Origin: Ptychodera flava
Lineage: Eukaryota; Hemichordata; Enteropneusta; Ptychoderidae
NCBI RefSeq assembly: GCF_041260155.1
Contig: NW_027248278.1
Coordinates: 21,442,941-21,506,940 of the forward strand
DNA length: 64,000 bases
Direction of reading: 5' to 3'
The translations under genes were made by a program, and so were the position numbers. The notes below the pieces were generated by a model. That model saw nothing but the letters and a program-made list of their open reading frames with translations, ran no database searches and was not told where the DNA came from. Numbering within the stretch: position 1 is the stretch's first letter; each line of letters starts with the position of its first letter. This document shows, piece after piece, positions 1 through 25,867 of this stretch.

Positions 1-671
1 TGATGAAATTTCCTTGTTGAGTTTGATTCTTTCTCATCTAGTTTATAATTAGTGGACGGTCTCTTTGTTTATTTGTTGTTGACATCTCCAAAAATATGAG
101 AAGTCTAAGTCCAAAGCGAGTATCAGTAATATATATATGTAGCAATGTAATTGTAAAGTCCCAAAACACCTCCATATTCACTATTGATGAAGATTGAACA
201 AATAACTTATCAATTGAACTTCAGTTTTTGAAGATAATTTGGTCTGCAAGATTATTAAAAACCAGTTATACCAGTTAGATTACCATTTCCCTGTCAATGA
301 GACAAGAGCTGTAGAGCGGGATATTTTCATTGTTTTTGTTCTAAAAAGCCCAAGTGATCTTGTTCTTGTCGCTGTGGAAAATACAGAGTACAGTCTTGCC
401 AACAGTGCATGACATACAGGATGCAATTCTGTTGTTGTTGTTGACAAATCAATTCCAGTTTGGACTAGAATTCAGTGTACCACATAGTCAACATTGAATA
501 GAACTCATATATACCTTATGTTGAGAGTGTGAACTTTTGGGCATTTCAAGCAAGATATTTTGTGTTGAACACAAAGATATATTTGAGAGAGTAAAATCCT
601 TCAAAATACATCAAATTCACAGCTACTTGATAGCCTTATTTTGTATATTTAATGTTGTATCGTTTTCACAG

Positions 672-14987
<14,316 letters not shown>

Positions 14988-15579
14988 TAACAGTCATGTG
15001 ACCAAGAGTAGAGAAACAACACACAAACACAGTGGTGAATTGTAACCATGGTAACAGTGCTGTAGGCTATGAATTCAACCTGTAACTGACAAGAAATTTG
15101 ATCAGTGAAGAACTTCAATGGTGAACTGTGCAAAAATGATTGGATAATAGATAGTGTATGCGGTCTGTGATGGGGAGATTTGGTCTGAAATTGGATAGTG
15201 AATCTGTATATCGCTGATCAAAAGTACAGGTTTGTTACTAAATGTAGCATAGAGCACGGGTCGTTTGGCCAACGCCGACAGAAATTCGGACATTTTTTGA
15301 TCCTGTGTTTATTGTTGCAGTATGCGGGGGATCCTTTGACATGAACGTTTAATGTTTCAATCATGAAATTCTGCGATCCCTGTGGGTAGAATTTCTTAAA
15401 TTCTTGTCAAAATTTCAGACGAAGTATTTGTTTTTGCACATTTATGATGGAAGCACAATGTCATTAGGAATCAACCCTTTTCGTCAATCTTGTGCAAAAA
15501 TGCTCTGGATGAGATTCGATAATTGAACAACAAGACACAGCCCAAGTTACAAAACATATTTCAAACTGTGTTTGTGTAT

Positions 15580-15585
15580 AATAAA
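15580..15585 (+). terminator. Candidate USP8 polyadenylation hexamer
   Basis: AATAAA about 0.6 kb after the USP8 stop codon. A second lies at 16460-16465. Which is used, if either, cannot be told from sequence. Confidence 0.35.
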
Positions 15586-16459
15586 CCAGAAGGCAACCGT
15601 TACTGGCTTGAGGCAGACTTAATGCTGGAATGTGCCGCCACAGTCTTTGGACAAAAGGATTAGCTGCTAAATTGCAAACTGCTTCATCATCAGATTTTTG
15701 CGTTTTACAATGGGAGAAAAGTATGTGCCATAATAAGTGTTATTCATGTGAGCTGGAAAACTATACCAGAATGTCCTCATTAATTTTGTGAACTCAACAG
15801 GACCCTCAGTGTTGTGGGCGGGTTTTGATATGAACATCAGGTAAAGTTGAATCCATGGCTTATCTCATGCAATGACTGTTTCAGATTCAGAATGCATTTG
15901 AATTTGTGTTTTACAACCTTTGACCTTTAAACTTTACCATTGCACTTTTTTCACAGCATGTGAAACAATTAAGGTTGTCATCTGTCTGTTTACAAATCTC
16001 TCTTCACATGTTTTCTTGCTGTTATGGATGGAGAAAGTTGCGCCCTCTGGAGGCAATCCAATGGCAATGTATGTTATCGCGCGATGACAGAAGGTCCTGA
16101 TACCACAACAAGGGAAACTGCATTGACAATTTGAAAAATTTGACATTTACAAATTATTTCTGTTCCACTGTGCTGTGGTTTTTACGTAGGATGCTTTTCA
16201 GTCTGTAGTTTTACAGTTTTCTCGGTATTGTTGAAACCGTGTTATATCTGACTCTATGGGCAATAGAACCTGAAGAGAGGCGTCTATGTGTGGGTCCACT
16301 TATCAAATTTGTTTTGCTTTTAACTGCGAATGAATTTCCTGAGACTGTGAATGCACCCCGTGCAATGTGTGTTCATATTGTTCTCACAATTATAAATGGA
16401 GATTTTGTAATCACCAAAAATTGACAAAATCAACTCCTTTGTAAATGTATATGAAGTAA

Positions 16460-16465
16460 AATAAA
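16460..16465 (+). terminator. Second candidate USP8 polyadenylation hexamer
   Basis: AATAAA in an AT-rich stretch 1.47 kb after the USP8 stop. It precedes a repeat copy, so the 3' UTR may end here. Confidence 0.35.
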
Positions 16466-16499
16466 AATTTAGAACTCTCTTTACAGTATAGCTTTGGGT

Positions 16500-16690
16500 T
16501 TAATAGGGTTGATCGCAATTTCAGGTTTGTTACTAAATATAGCTCCACGCACATGACATAGGACAATGCTGCCTAAAATTTGGACAAATTTCATTGCAGC
16601 TTGTAGTCTTGGCCATAAATTCATACGAATTTGTGTGACTTTTAGTAGCCATTGTAACACTAGCAGGTTTTATTTTATCATTCTTGCGGA
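16500..16690 (-). repeat. Repeat F copy, reverse
   Basis: GATCGCAATTTCAGGTTTGTT, CTAAATATAGCTCCACGCAC, CCTAAAATTTGGACAAATTT, CACTAGCAGGTTTTATTTT; complements the 39960 copy. Confidence 0.87.
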
Positions 16691-18228
16691 AAATGCTGAT
16701 AAATATTTATTTATGGGTATTAATGAGAAAAAAAATTATGTAATTCGCAATCAGTGCCATTACAGTTTTCTGTGCATTTCTCTGACCTTTGGTCCTGGGA
16801 GGATATTTGAAGTAAAACTGTATCGACGATTCATGTTTCATTGAATTGAGAATAAATCCAGCAACTTGGCTTGCTCAAAGTGGCCCAATTTAATACATTA
16901 CAGTGATAAACTTTAGCAATCTGCCATTTTGATGGTGTGATTGCAAAATAGCAGATGAACCTGTAACTTCAATTTATACATAAGTCAGACAAAAAAAGCA
17001 AATAAGTTCGAAAGAAGTAGAATAGTTGATGTATAATGGTTTGAATTCCAACACTGATCACAATGAAAATACACACAATGGCAAAGTGACCAGAGAAGTC
17101 TAGTCAGCTACATGGAATTTTATGAAAATGTTATCATCGACATTTTTGACTCTGTTGTGCCATTCAGGAAAGATTTTCTGCTGTGATTGTAGTAGAATGT
17201 ATGTTATGCTGTAAGACCCCCTTTCCAAACTGAAAACAAGAAATTCCTCTTTTTATAGATGCAATTTCCCATTGACTGTCTTCTTTCATCATGGACCTAA
17301 TGTTCCTAAGGTCTTTGATGTAACAGTAGTTGCCATTGGATAGATGATTTGAAAACTGAATAGGCAAACCAATCATAATGTTGCTACTATAAATATAAAT
17401 TTACAGATTTGATATTTTAATTAATGGTACCATTGTCTTTGTGATTGGTTGAAATTCCTGTTTCTGTTCATGCATTTGTTGAAGTGACAACAGTTTTTGT
17501 TATGCGATGTGTCTGAGAATTAATCTGTAAAAATGTATCCTCTATTCATTCATTGGCTATCAGCTTTTCCTAAAATATCAAAACATCCATGGTTTTTAGA
17601 TTTGAACTTGATTTTCAAAATAATGACATGCCAAGACTTTTGCTTTGTGTATGGCCGCAATGGCAAATATCCTGCACAGGAATATGTTAATTAGGAGAAA
17701 ATGCGATCTTTGCTGTCGTTACAGTCTAGTGTAAATACTACAAAAAATTTTCAAAAATGGAGGTATTTTAGCCGCGAAGGGAAATACGAAGATTTTGATA
17801 CATTTTGAATGCCTGACATTTTGAAATTATTGGGAGCACAAAAACGATTCAAGTGTCTTTGTTTTTGTAAAAAAATCAATGCATGAATTTTTTTTTTAAG
17901 AAATGGAAAAATTTAATTCGTACGTGCAAAATTGTACCATGTTAATGTTGATATGTCGTTCTACTGTCATTGCTGTGCATGTCTGTGCAAATATCATGTA
18001 TTGTCTAAGCCATAGTCGTGGTAAAAAAACATGCTATTTTGAAATATTTTTGTGCCATAACTGTCGTTCCCCATAATGTATTTACATGCATTACTACACA
18101 TGATATTGTGTAACTTATACCAATGTATAGAGCAAAATAGATCGATAATTACAGTATATAATTTTTCTGAGCATCGAAAGCATGTATTTTGCAGGCTTCT
18201 TCCTTTGACCCCTCCTAATTTGATTCTG

Positions 18229-18320
18229 TCAACCCCTTCATCACCATGGTTTGGCCCAAACCCATTGTTATCAATGGTGATTGTGGACCTGTTTACAGAG
18301 AATCGGGATGTACAGGTTTA
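18229..18320 (+). mobile_element. MITE-B copy 5
   Basis: TCAACCCCTTCATCACCATG ... GGACCTGTTTACAGAGAATC, GGGATGTACAGGTTTA. Confidence 0.88.
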
Positions 18321-19996
18321 GGCACATGGGTGTTGGAATTATGACTTGTATGTCTGTGTCCCATCCTAGTATCTCAGTGACTTGAAAAGGCTCACTTTCA
18401 ATGTTTTGACTCAGTGTCTCTGATAAAAGAGTTGTTTACATGTGGTGAATATTTTTCTCTGTGTTTGGTAGAGGTAGATGAATTATTTGAAAAATGAATC
18501 ACTATTCCAGATGATCTGCTAAAGTATGAAAATTCAGCTATCAACAACATCCCCTTTTCGGCATACATGCATGTTGGATTTGCAGTCAGTTTATAATAAT
18601 TTAATATCAAAGCCAATATGACACACCACAGACTGGAGAATGTTCTCTGTTTCAGAAGAAACAACGCTGTATGAGTTTGTGTTCCTCATTGATATTTTAA
18701 GAAAGTCTGAAATTGTTTAAAGATACAGGCTCACTGATTACCAGATATTGACCTGGTGTTGAGGCCATAATACTCTGATATTCACCGTGTAGAGGGCGCT
18801 ATATACTGAAATGTTGACTGCAGATCACAGTAGCTGCCCCAGGTCGATATTGAATTTACTGACTCAGAATGTACTCCAAAATACAGTTACTCACCTTGTT
18901 CCATCTTTATGTGCTTGTCTTTAATCTGTTACAAGATAATGTTCTAAGCTGACCAGATCTCTTCAGACCAGTGACTTTTTTTTTGTTTGTGATTTTCTAC
19001 AAAGATATAGTCAACTACGGTAGAAAACGGCATTTTGCTTTCTTTCCTATTTACAGTACATTTGACTATAGGTGTTTCTATATATGCTCCTTATCATTGT
19101 AAACTTTATTGATACTGTAATTCTCGCTACCTTAAATAGCTTTTTTTTCTCGTGCTAGGGGGTCAAAGTACATACTGAAATGCACTATGGGTAAAAGGCA
19201 ACATCTCATAGTGATTTGATAAATACTTTTAGTACAAATATAATCGCTGTCTCGTCAAAAAGTTCTATTTGTCTGTGAAACCAGCTAAACTCATTTACTT
19301 TTCAACGTTTCATAAATTTCTCCCATAGAATTCACGCATAACCTAAAACTTTACTTTTGCTTCTGTAATCTTACGTGTTTCACCTGTAGAAATCCACCAT
19401 ATTGAAAAAATGGTAAACCGCCTGACACTTTTATGACTCGGCTAGGTGGCAAAATGGTATTTAAGGTACTGAGAATTCTGATTTAACAAGGTTCTTTTTT
19501 ATCTGATAATACTTATTCTATTGACGGATGTATTGCTTCTATTTCAACTGTGAATATCTTACATACACCAGCATCAGTCAGAGTGTTACATTATTGGTCA
19601 AACCTGGTTGTTACAACGACTTCAGGGTTTTGGTTGAAATTACCAGTATCATTTGATTATTTCAATGGAGAGGCCATAATGACATGTTGACTGGTATCTC
19701 TACAACTGGACAATGCTTGAATCAATAACGTAATAAAGACTATACAAAAATATGAAGGGTGAGTTTGTCTCTTATCTACGTGTAACATGCCACTGCTGGT
19801 GGACAGAATTGTCCCCGTGGCCGTCTTTCGCCCAGTTTAAGCAATGTATTCATTTTTTTGCTTCGATAAAGTTTGTGTGTGATGTGTGATAGTGTGTGTG
19901 CGAGCATGAGTGCCTAATGAACTCTACAACGTGTGGATCAGTCACAGCCAGAAAAATGTAACAACTTACCTTGGTTATTGAACCATTCTTTTTTGA

Positions 19997-20100
19997 GAGG
20001 GGATATGGCCGAGCAGTTCTGTGTCTTGCTTCTCTGCTAGGTGATTGGATGCCGTATGTTGTGAGTTCAAACCTGATTGAAAACTTGCCGTGTTAAATGA
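19997..20100 (+). repeat. tRNA-derived SINE-like segment
   Basis: GAGGGGATATGGCCGAGCAG resembles a tRNA 5' end with an A box (TGGCCGAGCAG, about 20006-20016), and GAGTTCAAACC (20063-20073) is a good B box, 57 bases apart. The anticodon region does not fold as a tRNA by eye, so it is a tRNA-like polymerase III promoter of a SINE or a tRNA relic, not a functional tRNA gene. Confidence 0.6.
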
Positions 20101-20776
20101 TCCTGATTTACAAATCTCAGGCTTGTCAGTAATGATGTAAATTTTCTACGTTCAAGTGCTCAGAGCTGAAAGGTTGTATAGGAAACTAAGTTTTCGTTGT
20201 TGTTCATTCATAAATGAAAGAACACTAATATTTATTGTTTGTTGTTGTAAAGGAACACCGTAATAATAAACCGTTCAAAGCTGTATAGGGTCAAAGGTCA
20301 TGTGTTCAACTGAAGCTACCTTCCAGCTCACACATCAAACTTTCAAGGCTAAACAATTACAACCTGTTAACGACCCATCAACTGAAAAGTGGTGGGGTGA
20401 AATTTGGTGCTGACATTACTCGTCTATTTTGGGCTTACGCTTTTAGAATCATGCAAATCTGTTAAAAAATGATGATTTCCATATCAAGTCGGAACACATT
20501 TTAATCTACTTTGAACCAGGACATGCTTGTATGGCTGAACCCCAATGCACAGCCTTTAAAGAGCAGCTTGGCTAGCAACAACTATGTGAGTCCAGTGTTT
20601 CACAAAGTACCAAGATATGTATTAGGCCATCTCAATATAGTTCACCTTCGAGCTAAGATCAGTTGGTTCTGTTAAAAGTGACACATATCAATTTAAATTG
20701 ACAAATATCCTCCACCACCAACATCTTTTTTGTGTTATTCTTCACAATTCCTGAATCAATAACTGAATAATTGCTC

Positions 20777-20799
20777 ACACACACACACACACACACACT
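20777..20799. repeat. (CA)n microsatellite
   Basis: About 11 CA units. Confidence 0.97.
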
Positions 20800-20998
20800 A
20801 ATAGAGCAAATAATTATAATAATATCAAAAAAAATTTTAATTTATCCGACTGCAAATCACAGCTTTTTCATTTTCACATCAAGCATATAAATGGTTTACT
20901 TATTTTACAATTTTTTTCAAGGGCAAAATGAACAAAATTGACAGCTCAAATTTCTGCAAAATATCCATTCATGTATACATCAAATCAAAGGTACATTG

Positions 20999-21085
20999 AA
21001 TGTAATTGAGAGATTTGCTAGAGGGCGCTCTTTGTCATGAAATCCATGACAAAGAGCGCCCTCTAGCAAATCTCTCAATTACATT
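20999..21085. repeat. Perfect 41-bp inverted repeat with 5-base spacer
   Basis: The arm 20999-21039 is the exact reverse complement of 21045-21085; the spacer is AAATC. The middle of each arm holds TAGAGGGCGCTC, resembling the core of the CTCF motif. Confidence 0.97.
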
Positions 21086-21524
21086 TATCTACAATGGTAG
21101 ACAACAAGGTATCGAATACAACTTGTTTGATTCAAGTGGTTATCTCGTTTATGGAAAACAAAAATTGACAATGTTTTGATCATGAAAGTGGGTTGACAAT
21201 TGTAACATTCCTTCAAGTCCTTTTGTTCTTTTTGTCAAACACAGTTTCTAACTCTAATTCCCAAATCACATCAGAATACTAAGTATTCAACTTGTCAACA
21301 CAGCTTGTATGTGTAAATATTTTCCAAAATTTCTCATTCAAATCCTACTTTTGGTCCAGACTATAGAATTTACTTCTAAAAATAACACTCCATGTTGTAC
21401 ACCATACATTCTGTTCACAAGGCTTCTACTGGGAATTTCAATATTTAGCTGAACATGAAGAATTCATCTGCTTTACTGAACAAAAATAAAGAAAATTTCA
21501 CCACAAAGCTAATTCTATCATCCC

Positions 21525-21749
21525 TTAAACCCTTTGAACGCCAAAGTCAGTTTTTGTTGCCTTTAAAAATATACTCAGTCAATTATATTTCAGATTTTTA
21601 CCAAAAATTTGATAAAAAACTGTAAGCCAATGTAATGTGATGTCTATTTGGTTCAAAATTATCTAATAAATTACAGAAAAATTCATAAAAATTGGTGAAA
21701 TGTTGCTCTAAAATTTTGGTGGAAAAAATTCCAACACTCAAAGGCTTAA
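21525..21749 (+). mobile_element. MITE-A copy 5
   Basis: TTAAACCCTTTGAACGCC ... CAACACTCAAAGGCTTAA. Confidence 0.88.
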
Positions 21750-22315
21750 TAAATTGTGGTATACTGAACGTGAGACTCATAAAAAGAATTCTGTCAACAC
21801 AACAAGACAAGCTCATTTTTTTGGTGAAGGGCACACAGTAGAATTAACCACATGCTCTTGCCTAATTATCTGTAGTTTCATACAATTATACCAGTGACAG
21901 TGGCAAAATGCGTATTTCCCTGAGAAAGTTAATCTACAGGCTTTCATGCCTAATTTATCATACGGTGTTTTGGCAAATACACTGCGAAAACCTGTTGAAA
22001 ATTATCAGAAGGATGGATTTCTGGTGATCGTTGCATAGCAGATGTCCTTCTAATATGCAAATCATCAGTGTGTTGCTGTGTCATTTATGCTACATAATAT
22101 TGATCATATTGTTGTCAGCAAGATTTTCCGGCATGAGGATGTATGCATTTTACGATCCAATCCAATGAGGCTAGAAACAGTATCCTCAGCGATGGCCATG
22201 TTTTATAATACGGGTAATTCCTTGTATAGCAGATGTTTTTATGCTAATATGCAAATCATCAGTGTGTTGCTGTGATATTTACTTGATCTATGCAACAAAT
22301 TAATGATTGTTGTCA

Positions 22316-22680
22316 TCAAGATTTTCCGGCATGAGGGTAAATGTATTTGAAGATCCAATCTAGTGAGGTTGGATACAGAGTCCTCAGCACTACTGTCGGC
22401 CATGTTTGATAATACGGATAATACACTTCCCGCTCCCTCAACGACGTTCCTTTCATGACGCGCTCTGCCGTATCTTCTGCCGACGTCATGAATAAGTAAG
22501 GATCGAGAATTCCTTCCGTGAACTTCAAGACGTTTTCTGTCTGAATGCTTCCGATGATGCAGATTGTTATGGAAACGTTGATATCTTGGAGGGCGAACTC
22601 ATGTCGCAGTGATTCAAAGAAACCGATTAGTGCAGATTTTGAGGCACAGTAGGCGGACGAATAAGGCACGGAGACAATAC
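22316..22680 (-). CDS. HSD11B1L: HSD11B1L-like exon 4: YxxxK active site and C-terminus
   Basis: Acceptor cttttctgcag. Encodes SSAYCASKSALIGFFESLRH and INVSITICIIGSIQTENVLK; a hydrophobic C-terminal tail ends PHAGKS and TGA (22318-22316). ITxCxxGxIxTE follows the family pattern for the segment after the active site. Confidence 0.95.
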
Positions 22681-25600
22681 CTGCAGAAAAGATCGTTGGT
22701 GAATTCTGTCAGTTTCAAAATTTTCTCTCCCCTCAGAAATAGCATACATTGTTAAAGAATATTTGAAAAACGAGTTCCCATTAAGTGAGTTGATGTAAAT
22801 TCTTTATTTAAGAGAAATTCCATTTGAGCTATCTTTTTTCAGTTATTTTCAAAAAGCAGACAAATCAAGTGTTCATGAAAATGATTTTACAACTTCTAGA
22901 CTCTGTAAGAGTACTGTCTAATTCTGGCTGGCAAACAAACCACTATTTCCCGAAATGTTTAAATCTTGAAAGAAATGATCGAGGCAGTTCAAATCTAACT
23001 GCCAAGTACATCTACTCAATTAAAATCCTGAAAATGAATCTTCTCCATGTCAATTTTATCTGTAGACATTTTCCACAACTATTTTGGCAAATAGACAGTA
23101 GACGGGAGAAGCGCCCTCTAGTGCCTACGTTTAGACCACCGTCCTAACTGGTTTGTAATTATAACTTTTTTACGTTATACGACCACTTTCTATAAACTGG
23201 TTTCATTCATATCTCTCAAATAGGGATCAAGTTGTCTGTTTTCAAGATAGAATTTCTGATGCTTTACCGATATCTACTGGGGTTCCTCAAGGTAGTATAC
23301 TTTGACCATACTTTTTTGGCCATATTGTTAATATGATTTACCTTTAGCTGTCAACAACACCATTGAAATGTATGTCGATGATTCTACTATCATGGCAAAA
23401 GGAAAGAATCTTGCAGAAATTGAAAAAAAACCCCACTGAATGATGATCTTGAATCAGTAAGACATTGGTGCGATGCAAATAAAATGGTTATAAATACAAG
23501 CGAAACAAAGACCGTGCTTATGACCACACATCAGAGATTGTCACGTCTACCAAGAAATGTTCTTCATTTTAAACTTCGTCAGATTATTTTAGATTCTGTA
23601 AATGAAGAAAGATTTCTGGGAATAGTTGTAGATCAACACTTGAACTGATTCAATTTATAAAAAGTAATAATTCACTTATAGCTTTACTCAGACGTATATT
23701 ATGGTATTGCCCTTTAACCCTTTGAGGTCAATTTTTGTTGCCTCCTAAAAATATAACTGGACAATTTATTTTCAGATCCAGACAAAATTTTTCAAGATTT
23801 TCCCTTAAATTTTGATCAAAAACTGTAGTCAGTGAAATGTGATATCCATTTGGTCCAAAATTATTAAAAAATTACAAAAAAATTCATAAAAAATTTGTAA
23901 AATTTTGAACTAAAATTTTGAAGCAAATAATTACAGCACTCAAAGGGTAAAGCACTAGACGAACATATTATTATAATGCATATATACTTCCCCATTTGGA
24001 CCATTGTTGTAGTGCATGGGGAACTAGTGCATGCATAAACAAGTTATTCAAATTACAGAAACACGCTGTGTGTGTTTTGATGGGCACTAAGTCTAATTAT
24101 CTGACCAATGGACATTTTAAATCATTACATATTATGTCTTTACCTGATAGAATTTTATACAAAAATATGTTTAGTGTTTAAATCCTGATATAGCCCCATT
24201 GTATATGACGGAAATGTTCCAATATGTCAATCAGTGTCATAGCCGTGTGACCAGAGCTAGCTCCCAAAATAAGCTTGATATCCTTAGAGCCAAACTGTTT
24301 TTAAAATACATGGTCCAGTACAGTGAGCTATGGAATGGAATAAGTTGAAAACAGAAGTCAAATCTTCTGAGACACTTGTCTCTTTTAAAAGCAATTATTT
24401 AAAACAATATTGGGCAGAATTTTAATTTTTTCTTGTTTTTCCTGTTAAATGTGGCAGTTGTTATATGTGGTTATTTGTATTTTCACTTTTGAAAATTGTT
24501 TTTGTTGTTTTGTATTTTAAATTTGTTGTAATTTTGAGGAGAGAAACTCTCTCTACAGTTTACTAGGGAAAGCCAAATAAAAAAAAATAAAAAATAAACT
24601 GCCAGGATTCCACCAGACAATTTATCACCTCATTATTATCATCTGCAAGGGGGGTTTGTTGTCAGATTACCAGTATGTTAACCTGCTCACCCCCAATTCC
24701 TAGTAAACCAGTCCACAATCTTCATTGAAAACAATGGGTTTGGGCCAAACCATTGCGGCAAAAGGGTTAATTAATCCACTTACCCGCAAGGCTGGACATT
24801 ACTGCAATGCTTCCATTCGTCTTTTTCAGCAGCGGTAGCGCGTGAGTCGCCAAACTCACGTACGCCTTGACATTCACGGTGTAGTACCGATCCAGGACAT
24901 CAAGGTCACCTTCCCACAATGCCAAGTAGTTCACTGTCATGTGATTCAGGACAAGATGGTCCAATCCATGGAAGAGTTTCTCAGCTTCGTCGATTAATTT
25001 CTTAGTGTGGTTCATGTTTGACATATCAAGGGATATGTAGTGTGCCTCCTCTGCACCAAGCTCCATGCATTTCTTTGTGACCTGAAAAGAAAAGCAAGAC
25101 AGTAGTTCAAGGTCATTGCCATCAAACTTTTTTATGTCACAATTACATAACTGAGATAACTAGATTGCTTCACTGCTTACTTGATTGTAATGATATTAAA
25201 CAGAGCTTTTTAGAAAATCAAAAATATTTACAATATCACTTTTGTAAACATTGAGTGGCATAACGGGATCGGACATGCCATAAATTGATGTTGTCAAGAC
25301 GACATGCCATATATTGATGTTGTCAAGACAACATGCCATAAATTGATGTTGTCAAGACGACATGCCATATATTGATGTTGTCAAGACGACATGCCATATA
25401 TTGGTGGTGTCAAGACGACATGCCATATATTGATATTGTCAAGACAACATGCAATACATTGATGTTTTCAAGACAACATAAACTGATGTTGTCAAGACGA
25501 CAGGCCATAAATTGATGTTGTCAAGACCACATGCCATATATTGATGTTGTCAAGACAACATGCCATAAATTGATGTTGTCAAGACGACATGCCATATATT

Positions 25601-25822
25601 GGTGTTGTCAAGACGACATGCCATATATTGATGTTGTCAAGACCACATGCTATACATTGATGTTGTCAAAAGACAGCTGACAGTAGTACCTGTTGTAAAA
25701 CGTTTTCTCTTCTTGCGGTGATGAGAATTCTGGCACCATGTTTGGCGTAGCTGTAAGCAATCTGTTCACCAATGCCAGTACTTGCTCCTGTTATAACCAC
25801 TCGTTTTCCCTTGATTGATTCT

Positions 25823-25867
<45 letters not shown>

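Larger units (their letters stand above)
14988..22315. other. Convergent intergenic region USP8 / HSD11B1L-like
   Basis: No coding exon recognised. It contains the probable USP8 3' UTR, a repeat-F copy (about 16500), a MITE-B copy (18229), a tRNA-derived SINE-like segment (about 19997), a (CA)n run, a perfect 41-bp inverted repeat (20999-21085) and a MITE-A copy (21525). Confidence 0.6.

Noticed and set aside
19997..20075. Functional tRNA gene
   Set aside because: A and B boxes present, but acceptor stem and anticodon arm do not pair by eye; better as SINE or tRNA relic.
22824..23147. 107-codon plus-strand frame in HSD11B1L-like intron 3
   Set aside because: No domain, no splice context, opposite to the transcribed gene; chance frame.
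23996..24181. Small stand-alone gene encoding LDHCCSAWG-type protein
   Set aside because: It is the C-terminal remnant of the LINE reverse transcriptase open frame.
25272..25670. CRISPR-like array
   Set aside because: Units are contiguous 29-bp tandem repeats without unique spacers, inside a eukaryotic intron.
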